Shown here: one piece after another, positions 45,014-54,019 of the stretch | How the letters are laid out: each line of letters begins with the position of its first letter | Position numbering within the stretch: the stretch's first letter is position 1 | DNA from: JBBPYC01 sp038200275 | Lineage (GTDB): Bacteria; Pseudomonadota; Gammaproteobacteria; Burkholderiales; Burkholderiaceae_C | Direction of reading: 5' to 3' | Length of the DNA: 64,000 bases | Assembly: GCA_038200275.1 (NCBI GenBank) | Contig: JBBPYC010000042.1 | Coordinates: 128,104 to 192,103 of the forward strand | Position numbers and translations under genes: made by a program | Notes under the pieces: generated by a model | What the model was told of the DNA's origin: nothing | The model's input: the letters and a program-made list of their open reading frames with translations, nothing else | Databases searched by the model: none

Positions 45014-46276
45014 ATGAAACTTGCAAGAAGAATGGCGTTGAACGCAGTGGCTGGCGCGGCGCTGTTGGCAGCCGGGATTCCGGTGCTCGCGCAGCAGGCC
45101 GGTCCAATGAAAGGCCAGACGGTCAAGATCGCCATGATTGAAGGGCTGTCCGGGCCGTTTGCCAACGTCGGGCAAAACCAGCTCAAGAGCTGGCAGTTCG
45201 TTGCCAGCCAACTCAACGCGAAAGAGAACCCGTCCGGCGTGACGTTTGAGATCAACGGCTTCGACAGCAAGAGCTCGCCGCAGGAAGCGCTGACGTTGCT
45301 GAAGTCGGTGACTGACCAGGGTTACCGCTACATCACGCAGGGCAACGGGTCGAACGTCGCTGGCGCGTTGGCCGATGCGGTTGATAAATACAACAACCGC
45401 AATCCGGGCAAGGAAGTCCTTTTCATCAACTACGCGGCCGTCGACCCGTCGCTGACCAACGAGAAGTGCACTTACGGCCACTTCCGGATGGATGCCGATA
45501 CGTCCATGAAGATGGAAGCGCTGACCACCTACATGAAGGATCGCCCAGAAGTCAAAAACGTCTACCTGATCAACCAGAACTATTCGCATGGTCAGCAGGT
45601 CGCCAAGTACTTCAAGGAGGGCATGGAGCGCAAGCGCCCCGACGTAAAGATTGTCGGTGAAGATTTGGTGCCACTGGGCCAAGTCAAAGACTTCGCACCG
45701 TATGTCGCCAAGATCAAGCAGTCGGGTGCCGACGCAATCGTGACCGGCAATTGGGGCCAGGACATGACGCTGCTTGTGAAGGCGATGAACGACGCCGGCA
45801 TGACCACGCCGCTCTATGCGTACTACGCAGCGGTGTCTGGCACGCCCACGGCACTGGCCAGCGCCAACAACCTGCAGGTCTATCAGATTTCTTATGGCCA
45901 CTCGAACTACTCTGGCCGTATTGGCCAGTTGTCAGACGATTTCCAGAAGAAATTTGATCTCGATCTCTACACCTACTCGATCTATGACGCGCTGGTCATG
46001 CTGAGCCACGGGTTCGTGAAGGCCAAGTCGACCGATCCGATGAAGGTCGCGCCCGCGCTTGAGGGATTGCGATTCGAGGGCCACAATGGCGACAGTCAGA
46101 TGCGCAAGGCAGACCACCAGTACCAACAGGGCTTGTGGATTTCCAAGTGGCAGAAAGTCGACGCGAAAAACGACTACAGCGTCGAGAAGACCGGCTGGAC
46201 GTTTGCGCCTGAGAAGTACATCGAGATGTCGTTCTCGAGCACGCCGACGACTTGCGAGATGAAGCGTCCTTCGTAA
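45014..46276 (+). CDS. branched-chain amino acid-type ABC transporter, substrate-binding protein (LivK-like)
   Basis: 420 aa from ATG 45014, with a GGAGA ribosome site 7 bp upstream. Signal peptide of about 26 residues (ALNAVAGAALLAAGIPVLAQ), so periplasmic. Type I periplasmic-binding fold: GQTVKIAMIEGLSGPFANVG at the N-terminus, DSKSSPQEALTLLKSVTDQG, VYLINQNYSHGQQVAKYFKE, IKQSGADAIVTGNWGQDMTL. Length and content fit the larger Liv-type proteins that bind organic acids or amino acids rather than strict leucine binders. First gene of livKHMGF; the ligand is probably the carboxylate activated by the upstream ligase (inference). Confidence 0.9.
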   Translation: MKLARRMALNAVAGAALLAAGIPVLAQQAGPMKGQTVKIAMIEGLSGPFANVGQNQLKSWQFVASQLNAKENPSGVTFEINGFDSKSSPQEALTLLKSVTDQGYRYITQGNGSNVAGALADAVDKYNNRNPGKEVLFINYAAVDPSLTNEKCTYGHFRMDADTSMKMEALTTYMKDRPEVKNVYLINQNYSHGQQVAKYFKEGMERKRPDVKIVGEDLVPLGQVKDFAPYVAKIKQSGADAIVTGNWGQDMTLLVKAMNDAGMTTPLYAYYAAVSGTPTALASANNLQVYQISYGHSNYSGRIGQLSDDFQKKFDLDLYTYSIYDALVMLSHGFVKAKSTDPMKVAPALEGLRFEGHNGDSQMRKADHQYQQGLWISKWQKVDAKNDYSVEKTGWTFAPEKYIEMSFSSTPTTCEMKRPS

Positions 46277-46310
46277 GCGACCCTTCGACTGAGCAAACGC
46301 TTCGGCCTGA

Positions 46311-46329
46311 CGACCTCACTTTGAGGTCG
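46311..46329 (+). repeat. hairpin between livK and livH
   Basis: Perfect 8-bp stem CGACCTCA / TGAGGTCG with a 3-nt CTT loop, 34 bp after the livK stop, not followed by a U-run. Such hairpins stabilise the 3' end of the upstream message or attenuate read-through, letting the binding protein be made in excess over the permeases. Confidence 0.55.
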
Positions 46330-46450
46330 GACTGTGCCAGGTCTGTGGCGAACACCTTGGCTTCTCGGACGAGGGCTTGGTGGTTCGCCCGACTTGTGTC
46401 TCAGCAGGCGGTTTATTTCTGAACGAATTACTGCGAGCGCTGCCCCATCC

Positions 46451-47398
46451 ATGGAGCTATTCACCATCTCGCTGTTGAACGGCCTGAGTTACGGCTTGTT
46501 GCTGTTCATGCTGAGTTCTGGCCTTACGCTGATTTTCAGCATGATGGGTGTGCTGAATTTTGCGCATGCAAGCTTTTACATGCTGGGCGCCTACATCGCC
46601 TATACCACCACGCTGTTCATTGGCTACTGGCCAGCGCTGATCGTCGCGCCGCTCGCGGTGGGATTGCTGGGTGCAGCGTTTGAAGTGTTCTGCCTGCGTC
46701 GGGTGCACAAGTTCGGGCACGTGCCTGAGTTGCTTATCACGTTCGGCCTGAGCTACATCATCGTGGAACTGGTGCAACTGGCTTGGGGCCGCATGGCAGT
46801 CGACTACCGTGTGCCGGCCTTGTTGGACGGTCCACTCTTCACATTGTTCGGCACCCAGTTTCCGATGTATCGCGGCTTCATGATGCTGGTTGCGGTGCTG
46901 ATGCTGATCATGATCTGGTTGGTGCTCACGCGCACGCGCATCGGTCTGGTGATCCAGGCCGCGCTGACGCATCCGGAGACGGTCGAGGCGCTCGGTCATA
47001 ACGTACCGCGCGTGTTCATGCTTGTGTTTGGCGGTGGTGCGGCGCTTGCCGGCTTGGCCGGTGTGATCGGCGGCAATGCCTTCGTAACCGAGCCGGGCAT
47101 GGCAGCCACCATCGGCTCGATCATATTTGTCGTGGTCGTGGTCGGCGGCATGGGCTCGCTTGAAGGTGCTTTCCTCGCATCGATCCTGATTGGCGTGGTG
47201 CAGACTTTTGCAGTTGCAATCGATGCCTCGCTGATGGGCGCATTCAATTCGCTGGGCGCAAGCGTCGGCCCAGATACGTTTGGCTATGCGCTGCTGAAGC
47301 TCAAGGTCAGCCAGGTCGCGCCGATCCTGCCGTACCTCTTTCTGGTGCTGATCCTGATATTCCGGCCGAAGGGTCTGCTTGGAACCCGCGAAGGCTAG
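46451..47398 (+). CDS. branched-chain amino acid-type ABC transporter permease (LivH-like)
   Basis: 315 aa from ATG 46451. Eight-helix LivH-type permease: ISLLNGLSYGLLLFMLSSGL, TLIFSMMGVLNFAHASFYML, then LIVAPLAVGLLGAAFEVFCL, with the family EAA-like loop RTRIGLVIQAALTHPETVEA (cytosolic contact to the ATPases) and LAGLAGVIGGNAFVTEPGM. The frame is open upstream to 46334, but that part has no coding character. The next gene starts 13 bp after the stop. Confidence 0.92.
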   Translation: MELFTISLLNGLSYGLLLFMLSSGLTLIFSMMGVLNFAHASFYMLGAYIAYTTTLFIGYWPALIVAPLAVGLLGAAFEVFCLRRVHKFGHVPELLITFGLSYIIVELVQLAWGRMAVDYRVPALLDGPLFTLFGTQFPMYRGFMMLVAVLMLIMIWLVLTRTRIGLVIQAALTHPETVEALGHNVPRVFMLVFGGGAALAGLAGVIGGNAFVTEPGMAATIGSIIFVVVVVGGMGSLEGAFLASILIGVVQTFAVAIDASLMGAFNSLGASVGPDTFGYALLKLKVSQVAPILPYLFLVLILIFRPKGLLGTREG

Positions 47399-47411
47399 GA
47401 AAGCAATTTAT

Positions 47412-48713
47412 ATGGCATCCGTTGCTACCCATTACGGCTTCGCGCCGCTGAACCTCGGACGCGTAGTCACCTGGGGCTTATTTGCACTGGTGCTGCTGGT
47501 AGCACCCATGATCTGGGACAGCGGCCTGAGCCGCACGATGCTTACTCAAATGGGCATTGCGATCATTGCCTGTCTTTCTTACAACATGCTGCTGGGCCAG
47601 GGGGGTATGTTGAGCTTCGGGCATGCGGTCTATTCGGGACTTGGTGGGTTCCTCGCGATGCACACCCTGAATGCCGTGGGTGCAGGTCATCTCCCGTTGC
47701 CCGTCAGTCTGGTGCCGATTGCTGGCGGCTTGGCTGGGCTGTTCTTTGCTGCCGTGCTCGGGTGGGTCACGACGAAAAAGTCGGGCACGACATTCGCAAT
47801 GATCACCCTGGGCATTGGCGAGTTGGTTTGGGCCATGTCGCTGATGTTTCCTGAATTCTTCGGCGGCGAGAGCGGCATCTCGGGCAACCGCGTTACCGGC
47901 GGACGACCGCTCGGCATCAGTTTCGGCCCGCAAATCCAGGTGTACTACCTGATAGCGGTGTACACCTTCGTCTGCACCGCATTGATGTTCGCATTCACGC
48001 GCACACCCTTGGGCCGAATGCTGAACGCCGTGCGCGACAACCCTGAGCGCGTCGAATTCGTCGGCTACGACACGCAGATGGTGCGCTACATCTCATTCAT
48101 CATCGCCGGCTTCTTTGCTGGCATTGCGGGTGGCCTTGCGACACTGAACTTCGAGATCGTGACTTCCGAGATCGTGAGCGCTGCACGTTCGGGCTCTTAC
48201 CTGCTGTTCACGTTCCTCGGCGGCGCAACGTTTTTCTTCGGCCCGATCATTGGCGGTGTGCTGATGATTCTCGCGTTCGTGCTGCTTAGCGAAATCACCA
48301 AGGCGTGGTTACTCTACCTGGGCTTGATTTTCTTGTTCATGGTGATGTTCGCACCGGGCGGGTTTGCAAGCTTGATCATGATGAACGTGCGGGTGGCGGC
48401 TTATGGGAGGTTGAAGCCACTGCTGCCGCACTATCTGATCCTGCTGGTGTCTGGATTGCTGGCGCTGGCCGGTATCGGCGCGATCGTCGAGATGATCTAT
48501 CACTCGCAATTGAATGCGGCTATGGGTCCCATGGTCGACTTTCTCGGCGTGCATCTGAATTCGAGCAGCATGGCCACTTGGGCGTTTGCTGGTGTCACCG
48601 CCATCATCGGCATCGGCATCTTCGAATGGGCACGGCGGCGTTTTGCGAAAGACTGGGGTGCTACGCAAGAACATATCGAGCACCAGATTCGGCAGAAGGA
48701 GTCGGCGCCATGA
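47412..48713 (+). CDS. branched-chain amino acid-type ABC transporter permease (LivM-like)
   Basis: 433 aa from ATG 47412. Typical LivM segments: LTQMGIAIIACLSYNMLLGQ, GGMLSFGHAVYSGLGGFLAM, TPLGRMLNAVRDNPERVEFV (cytosolic EAA-like loop) and ITKAWLLYLGLIFLFMVMFA. The usual fold ends near residue 330; an extra 100-residue C-terminal part with two more helices follows (LLPHYLILLVSGLLALAGIG; HLNSSSMATWAFAGVTAIIG). The stop overlaps the livG start by 4 nt. Extended LivM proteins of this kind are known in beta-proteobacteria. Confidence 0.9.
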   Translation: MASVATHYGFAPLNLGRVVTWGLFALVLLVAPMIWDSGLSRTMLTQMGIAIIACLSYNMLLGQGGMLSFGHAVYSGLGGFLAMHTLNAVGAGHLPLPVSLVPIAGGLAGLFFAAVLGWVTTKKSGTTFAMITLGIGELVWAMSLMFPEFFGGESGISGNRVTGGRPLGISFGPQIQVYYLIAVYTFVCTALMFAFTRTPLGRMLNAVRDNPERVEFVGYDTQMVRYISFIIAGFFAGIAGGLATLNFEIVTSEIVSAARSGSYLLFTFLGGATFFFGPIIGGVLMILAFVLLSEITKAWLLYLGLIFLFMVMFAPGGFASLIMMNVRVAAYGRLKPLLPHYLILLVSGLLALAGIGAIVEMIYHSQLNAAMGPMVDFLGVHLNSSSMATWAFAGVTAIIGIGIFEWARRRFAKDWGATQEHIEHQIRQKESAP

Positions 48714-49498
48714 CGCATGCCCTTGAACTGCGCGATCTCCGCAAGAGCTTTGGCAAGACCGAGATCATCCGCGGTATCAACTTGGCGGTGGACGCAGGCG
48801 AGCGCATTGCGATCATTGGTCCGAACGGTGCTGGCAAGTCGACCCTGTTCAACTTGATCAGCGGCCGCTTCGAGCCGACCAGTGGCGATGTGCTGCTGAA
48901 CGGCAAGCGCATCAACGGCCTGCGCCCATTCGAGATCAACCGACAGGGTCTGTCGCGCAGCTTTCAGATCACCAACATCTTCGGCAAGCTCTCGGTGTTC
49001 GAGAATTTGCGCTGCGGGGTTCTTTGGAGCCTGGGCTATAAATACACGTTCCTGAAGTTTCTGGCCGATCTGGACGACGCGAACGAACGGGCCGATGCGC
49101 TGATGCACATGATTCATCTGAACCGCAAGCGCGACGTGCTGGCGATGAATTTGACGTATGCCGAGCAGCGCGCGCTCGAGATCGGCATTACGATCGCAGG
49201 CGGCGCCAATGTGATCCTGCTCGATGAACCGACCGCCGGCATGAGCAAGACCGAGACCGCGCGTTTTATTGAGTTGATCAAGGAAGTCACGGTCGGCAAG
49301 ACGCTGCTGACCGTGGAGCACGATATGGGCGTGGTGTTCGGGCTCGCCGACAAGATCGCGGTTGTGGTGTACGGCGAGGTGATTGCATTCGACGCGCCCG
49401 AAGCGGTGCGTGCAAATCCAGCCGTGCAGGAAGCGTATCTGGGTGCTGGTCACGACGACGATGCGGACGAGGATTTGTCTGCCGAGGTGCATCGATGA
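48710..49498 (+). CDS. branched-chain amino acid-type ABC transporter ATP-binding protein (LivG-like)
   Basis: 262 aa from ATG 48710. Walker A GPNGAGKSTLFNLISGR, signature region LTYAEQRALEIGITIAGGAN in place of LSGGQ, Walker B VILLDEPTAGMSKTE and the H-loop VEHDMGVVFGLADKIAVV. Start and stop overlap neighbours by 4 nt each. The tail (ANPAVQEAYLGAGHDDDADE) has the LivG-type AYLG box and an acidic end. Partner of the LivF-like ATPase in the heterodimeric nucleotide-binding unit. Confidence 0.93.
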   Translation: MTHALELRDLRKSFGKTEIIRGINLAVDAGERIAIIGPNGAGKSTLFNLISGRFEPTSGDVLLNGKRINGLRPFEINRQGLSRSFQITNIFGKLSVFENLRCGVLWSLGYKYTFLKFLADLDDANERADALMHMIHLNRKRDVLAMNLTYAEQRALEIGITIAGGANVILLDEPTAGMSKTETARFIELIKEVTVGKTLLTVEHDMGVVFGLADKIAVVVYGEVIAFDAPEAVRANPAVQEAYLGAGHDDDADEDLSAEVHR

Positions 49499-49569
49499 GC
49501 AGCATCGCAACGCTCGACGCACTTCGCATGCCGCCTTATGTTGCAGTCACAGAGGTGTCCACGTGCTGA
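49495..49569 (+). CDS. possible 24-codon coupling peptide between livG and livF
   Basis: ATG 49495 overlaps the livG stop (ATGA) and the frame ends in TGA at 49567-49569, inside the livF start region (GTG 49563). The peptide would read MSSIATLDALRMPPYVAVTE and four more residues. Geometry suits translational coupling from livG to livF, but it may be an accident; no homologue known to me. Confidence 0.3.
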   Translation: MSSIATLDALRMPPYVAVTEVSTC

Positions 49570-50258
49570 AGGTCAACAAGCTGCATGCGTTCTACGGAAA
49601 AAGCCACGTGCTGCACGGCGTGGACTTCGAAGTGAGGGCAGGCGAGATCGTCGCGCTGCTTGGGCGTAACGGCTCGGGCCGCTCCACCACCGCCAAGGCG
49701 ATCATGGGGCTGGTTGAATGCCAAGGTTTGATCGACTGGAAGGGCAAGCAGATCGCGGGCCGACATCCATTCGAGGTCGCGCATATGGGCATTGGCTACG
49801 TGCCGGAAAGCCGCGACATCTTCCCGAAGCTGACCGTGCATCAAAACCTGTTGCTTGGCCAGAAAGGGTCCGGCAAGGGCAGCCGTTGGTCGTTCGACGA
49901 TATGTACGGCATGTTCCCGCGCTTGAAGGAGCGCGAGCACACCGAAGCCGGTGTGATGTCGGGCGGCGAGCAGCAGATGCTGACCTTGTGTCGAACCTTG
50001 ATGGGCGACCCGGACCTGATCATCATTGACGAGCCGACAGAAGGCCTGGCGCCCAAGATCGTCACGCTGGTCGGCGAGTACTTGCAGGTCTTGAAGAGCC
50101 GAGGCATATCGGTTCTTTTGATCGAACAGAAACTGACCATCGCGATGACCATCTCAGACCGTGCATTGGTCATGGGCCACGGCAGCATCGTGTTCGACGG
50201 CACGCCGGCCACCCTGCGGGCTGATGCGACCACGCGCAAGGAATGGCTTGAGGTCTGA
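49563..50258 (+). CDS. branched-chain amino acid-type ABC transporter ATP-binding protein (LivF-like)
   Basis: 231 aa from GTG 49563, with AGAGGTG upstream. Signature MSGGEQQMLTLCRTLM, Walker B LIIIDEPTEGLAPKI, Q-loop near GYVPESRDIFPKLTV and H-loop replaced by LLIEQKLTIAMTI (Gln in place of His, common in LivF). The Walker A reads GRNGSGRSTTAKAIMG, with Arg instead of the usual Lys before Ser-Thr. I recall that Arg from other beta-proteobacterial LivF proteins but cannot check it. Last gene of the liv set; a 97-bp gap leads into the multifunctional beta-oxidation gene. Confidence 0.9.
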   Translation: MLKVNKLHAFYGKSHVLHGVDFEVRAGEIVALLGRNGSGRSTTAKAIMGLVECQGLIDWKGKQIAGRHPFEVAHMGIGYVPESRDIFPKLTVHQNLLLGQKGSGKGSRWSFDDMYGMFPRLKEREHTEAGVMSGGEQQMLTLCRTLMGDPDLIIIDEPTEGLAPKIVTLVGEYLQVLKSRGISVLLIEQKLTIAMTISDRALVMGHGSIVFDGTPATLRADATTRKEWLEV

Positions 50259-50355
50259 AGCTCTAGCAAGCCACATACATAGCGATTTCTCCCCACGCCG
50301 GCCTGGATCTCCGGGCTGGGCCGCAGATTTTTATTCATACGAGGTACCGAGAAAC

Positions 50356-52455
50356 ATGAGCGCTGACTATCAGGTCCAAGGCAACATCGCCGTCATCACG
50401 TTGAACAACCCGCCGGTCAACGGTCTGGGTTACTCCACACGCAGTGCGATCGCTGATGGCATCGCCAAGGCAAATGAAGACGCAGCCGTCAAAGCCATCG
50501 TGCTGACAGGCGCAGGCAAGGCCTTTTCCGGCGGTGCCGACATCAAAGAGTTCGGCACGCCGAAAGCCGTGATGGAGCCCAATCTGGGCAGTGTGATTCG
50601 CTTGATCGAGAACTCAGCCAAGCCGGTGGTTGCCGCGATTCATTCGGTCGCCATGGGCGGCGGGCTGGAGCTTGCGCTCGGCTGCCACTACCGGATCGCT
50701 GCGCCAGGCGCAAGCATCGCGCTGCCGGAAGTCAAGCTTGGCATCCTGCCGGGTGCGGGCGGCACGCAGCGGCTACCACGGGTGCTGGGCGTGGAGACCG
50801 CGCTTAACATGATCGTGAGCGGCGAAGCCGTGAAGAGCGAACTGCTCGGTGCTGCACCGGGCCAGAAGCTGTTCGACAAGATGGCGAAGTCGCCGGAATC
50901 GTTGATGGAGGAGGCGACCGCGTTTGCAAAGTCGATCGCCGACACGCGCCCACTGCCGCTGGTACGCAACTTGCCGTGCAAGCATCCGCTCGGTGATGCG
51001 TATTTCGGATTTGCTGCGACCATGGTTCGCGGCATGTCGAAGAATTTCCCCGCTCCTTTGAAGTGCCTCGACGCAGTGCGCGGTGCAACCACGATGAAGT
51101 TCGACGACGGCCTGGCGCATGAGCGCGAGCTGTTCACGAGCCTTGTCACGTCGCCGGAGAGTGGCGCACTGCGGCATTTGTTCTTCGGCCAGCGCGCAGC
51201 GTCCAAGATCCCGGACGTGCCAGCCGACACGCCCACGCGCAGCATCAAGTCGGTCGCTGTGATCGGCGCCGGCACGATGGGCGGCGGCATCTCAATGAAC
51301 TTCCTGAACGCGGGCATTCCGGTCAAGATTCTTGAGGCAAAACAAGAAGCGCTCGACCGCGGCATTGCGACGATCAAGAAAAACTACGAGTCACAGGTCA
51401 AGCGCGGCAAGTTGAAGCAAGACAAGTACGACCAGCGTGTTGCACTGATATCGACCACGCTTGACTACGCTGACATCAAAGACGCCGACCTCGTGATCGA
51501 AGCCGTGTTCGAAGAAATGGGCGTCAAGGAAACCGTTTTCAAGAAGCTTGACGAGGTGATGAAGCCTGGTGCGATTCTGGCGTCCAACACGTCCACGCTC
51601 GACGTCGACAAGATCGCATCGTTCACCAAACGCCCGCAAGACGTGGTAGGCCTGCATTTCTTCAGCCCAGCCAACGTGATGAAGCTGCTGGAAGTCGTGC
51701 GTGGTGAGAAAACGGCGAAAGACGTGCTGGCCACTGTGATGGAGATGGCCAAGAAGATCAAGAAAACAGCCGTCGTCTCCGGCGTCTGTGACGGCTTCAT
51801 CGGCAACCGCATGATCGAGCAGTACTCGCGTCAGGCCGGCTTCCTGCTCGAAGAAGGCTGCACGCCGCTGCAGGTCGATAAAGCCATTGAAAAGTTTGGT
51901 TTTGCGATGGGCCCATTTCGCATGGGCGACTTGGCCGGCAACGACATCGGCTGGGCGATCCGTAAGCGCCGCGCCTCGGAGCGCGCCAACATGAAGTACA
52001 GCAAGACCGCAGACCTGCTGTGCGAGATGGGCCGATTCGGGCAGAAGACCAGCGCTGGCTGGTACGACTATCAGGCCGGCAAGCGCGATGCCATCCCGAG
52101 CAAGGTCGTCACCGACATGATCGAAAAGCATCGCAAAGATCAGGGTGTTGAGCCCCGCAAGATCGGCGACGACGAGATCGTGAAGCGGCTCGTGTTCTCA
52201 CTGGTGAACGAAGGCGCGCACATCCTCGAAGACGGCATCGCGAGCAAGGCCAGCGACATCGATATGGTCTACATCACGGGCTACGGCTTTCCGATGTATC
52301 GCGGCGGGCCAATGCTCTATGCAGACCAGTTCGGGTTGTTCAATGTCGTGCAGGCGATGAAGCGCTTTGCCAAGAATCCGATGGACGACGCGGACTTCTG
52401 GCAGCCCGCGCCGATGCTGGTCAAGTTGGCGGCGGAAGGCAAGACGTTCAACTGA
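50356..52455 (+). CDS. multifunctional enoyl-CoA hydratase / 3-hydroxyacyl-CoA dehydrogenase
   Basis: 699 aa from ATG 50356. Beta-oxidation of acyl-CoA: hydration of the trans-2-enoyl-CoA, then NAD-dependent oxidation. N-terminal crotonase domain (residues 8-190) with oxyanion segments AFSGGADIKEFG and AMGGGLELALGCHYRIA and the catalytic Glu in LPEVKLGILPGAGGTQRLPR. Dehydrogenase Rossmann motif VAVIGAGTMGGG near residues 300-311, NTSTLDVDKIASFTKRPQD and GLHFFSPANVMKLLEVV (catalytic His), VCDGFIGNRM, and a C-terminal repeat to AEGKTFN. The layout is of the peroxisomal/FadJ-like type (no thiolase partner needed in cis); a thiolase is encoded 1.5 kb on. Confidence 0.93.
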   Translation: MSADYQVQGNIAVITLNNPPVNGLGYSTRSAIADGIAKANEDAAVKAIVLTGAGKAFSGGADIKEFGTPKAVMEPNLGSVIRLIENSAKPVVAAIHSVAMGGGLELALGCHYRIAAPGASIALPEVKLGILPGAGGTQRLPRVLGVETALNMIVSGEAVKSELLGAAPGQKLFDKMAKSPESLMEEATAFAKSIADTRPLPLVRNLPCKHPLGDAYFGFAATMVRGMSKNFPAPLKCLDAVRGATTMKFDDGLAHERELFTSLVTSPESGALRHLFFGQRAASKIPDVPADTPTRSIKSVAVIGAGTMGGGISMNFLNAGIPVKILEAKQEALDRGIATIKKNYESQVKRGKLKQDKYDQRVALISTTLDYADIKDADLVIEAVFEEMGVKETVFKKLDEVMKPGAILASNTSTLDVDKIASFTKRPQDVVGLHFFSPANVMKLLEVVRGEKTAKDVLATVMEMAKKIKKTAVVSGVCDGFIGNRMIEQYSRQAGFLLEEGCTPLQVDKAIEKFGFAMGPFRMGDLAGNDIGWAIRKRRASERANMKYSKTADLLCEMGRFGQKTSAGWYDYQAGKRDAIPSKVVTDMIEKHRKDQGVEPRKIGDDEIVKRLVFSLVNEGAHILEDGIASKASDIDMVYITGYGFPMYRGGPMLYADQFGLFNVVQAMKRFAKNPMDDADFWQPAPMLVKLAAEGKTFN

Positions 52456-52483
52456 GAGTCGGTCCGGTACGGCCCGACGGTTC

Positions 52484-53965
52484 ATGATCAAGCGCGTTTT
52501 CTGGTTGTTGTTTGCACTGCTGCTGCTGGTTGTGGCAGCGGTTGCTGTCAACACGGCGCGCCATGGATCGCGTCAGCTTGAGGTGCCGCCTGCGACGAAG
52601 GTTGATGTCGACGCTGCAGGCGTCGCCGAGCGGCTGGCTGGTGCGGTGCGGTTCCAGACCGTGTCGAGCCTGGACGATCCGAATCTGAATGCGGACCAGT
52701 TCCGCGCACTGCATCGCTATCTCGCGCAGCAGTTTCCCAAACTGCACGCCACACTCTCCCGTGAGGAAGTCGGCGGCCTGAGCCTGCTCTACCGCTGGCC
52801 CGGTACCGACGAAAGCGCTTCGCCAATCTTGCTGCTCGCGCACCAGGATGTGGTGCCGATTGCCCCGGGCACACAGGCCGACTGGCAGGTCGATCCATTC
52901 GCCGGCACGGTGCAAGACGGCTTTGTCTGGGGCCGGGGTGCCTGGGACGACAAAGGCAATCTGATCGCACAATTCGAAGCGGTTGAGATGCTGCTTGCCG
53001 CGGGCTTTCAGCCGCGCCAGACCATCTACCTTGCATCCGGCGCCGATGAAGAGGTCACGGGCATGCGAGGCGCGCTGCAGATCGCCAAGTTGCTCGAGCC
53101 GCGCGGCGTACGCCTCGGCTTCGTGCTTGACGAAGGCCTGCTGATCACCGAGGGCATCATGCCGGGGCTGGACCGGCCTGCGGCCTTGATCGGCATTGCA
53201 GAGAAAGGCTATCTGTCGGTGCAACTCAAGGCGCAAGCCAAGCCCGGTCATGCGTCAATGCCGGATGCGCCTGGTACAGGTGCGATAGCCATCATGAGCG
53301 CCGCGTTGCAAGGCCTTGAGAACAACCAATTTCCGGCCTCGATCGGCGGCGTCGCGCGTGAGATGTTCGAGACCATCGCGCCCGAACTCAGCGGCTTCAA
53401 CCGCGTGGCGTTGAGCAATTTGTGGCTGTTCGGGCCCGTGGTGCGGGCGATGCTGGAGAAAGCCCCAAGCACCAACGCCGTATTGCGCACGACGACAGCG
53501 CTTACCGTGGTGCAGGCGGGCAACAAGGACAACGTGCTGCCGGGCCAGGCGGATGCAACCGTGAATTTTCGGCTGCTGCCCGGCGACTCGCGCGAAGCGG
53601 TGCTGAAACACGTGCAAGACGTGGTGCCGAACAGCGATCGGTTTGCGATCACGACCCTGCCTGGCAGTGCGGAGGCATCGCCGGTGTCGCCGACCGCATC
53701 GGCTTCCTATCAACTCCTCAATCGCACGGTGCGCTCGTTGTTTCCCGATGTCGTGGTGGCTCCGGGGTTGATGATCGGCGGCACCGATTCGCGGCATTTC
53801 GCTGCAATCAGTGACCACATCTATCGGTTTTCCCCTGTCCGTGCAAGCGCTGACGATCTGAAGCGCTTTCACGGTACCAATGAACGGATTTCAACGGCAA
53901 ACCTCGCCGAGTTGGTCAGCTTCTACGTGCAGTTGCTGCGCAACGCGCAGGCTTTGCCGGCCTGA
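52484..53965 (+). CDS. membrane-anchored M20 family metallopeptidase (carboxypeptidase S-like)
   Basis: 493 aa from ATG 52484. N-terminal anchor (VFWLLFALLLLVVAAVAV, residues 5-22), then the di-zinc M20 fold: His120-Asp122 in LLAHQDVVPI, Asp155 in GRGAWDDKGN, the catalytic pair in SGADEEVTG (Glu189-Glu190), and the late His in GGTDSRHFA. The lid domain (SVQLKAQAKPGHASMPDAPG) is present. Closest to PM20D1/carboxypeptidase S proteins, which act on N-acyl amino acids; that activity could release a fatty acid and an amino acid for the neighbouring cluster, which is inference. A 28-bp gap separates it from the preceding gene. Confidence 0.9.
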   Translation: MIKRVFWLLFALLLLVVAAVAVNTARHGSRQLEVPPATKVDVDAAGVAERLAGAVRFQTVSSLDDPNLNADQFRALHRYLAQQFPKLHATLSREEVGGLSLLYRWPGTDESASPILLLAHQDVVPIAPGTQADWQVDPFAGTVQDGFVWGRGAWDDKGNLIAQFEAVEMLLAAGFQPRQTIYLASGADEEVTGMRGALQIAKLLEPRGVRLGFVLDEGLLITEGIMPGLDRPAALIGIAEKGYLSVQLKAQAKPGHASMPDAPGTGAIAIMSAALQGLENNQFPASIGGVAREMFETIAPELSGFNRVALSNLWLFGPVVRAMLEKAPSTNAVLRTTTALTVVQAGNKDNVLPGQADATVNFRLLPGDSREAVLKHVQDVVPNSDRFAITTLPGSAEASPVSPTASASYQLLNRTVRSLFPDVVVAPGLMIGGTDSRHFAAISDHIYRFSPVRASADDLKRFHGTNERISTANLAELVSFYVQLLRNAQALPA

Positions 53966-54019
53966 TCCGTTCACCGCTTTTCTCATCCAAATTCACCCAA
54001 CCAAAAGAAGGCACTCCCA

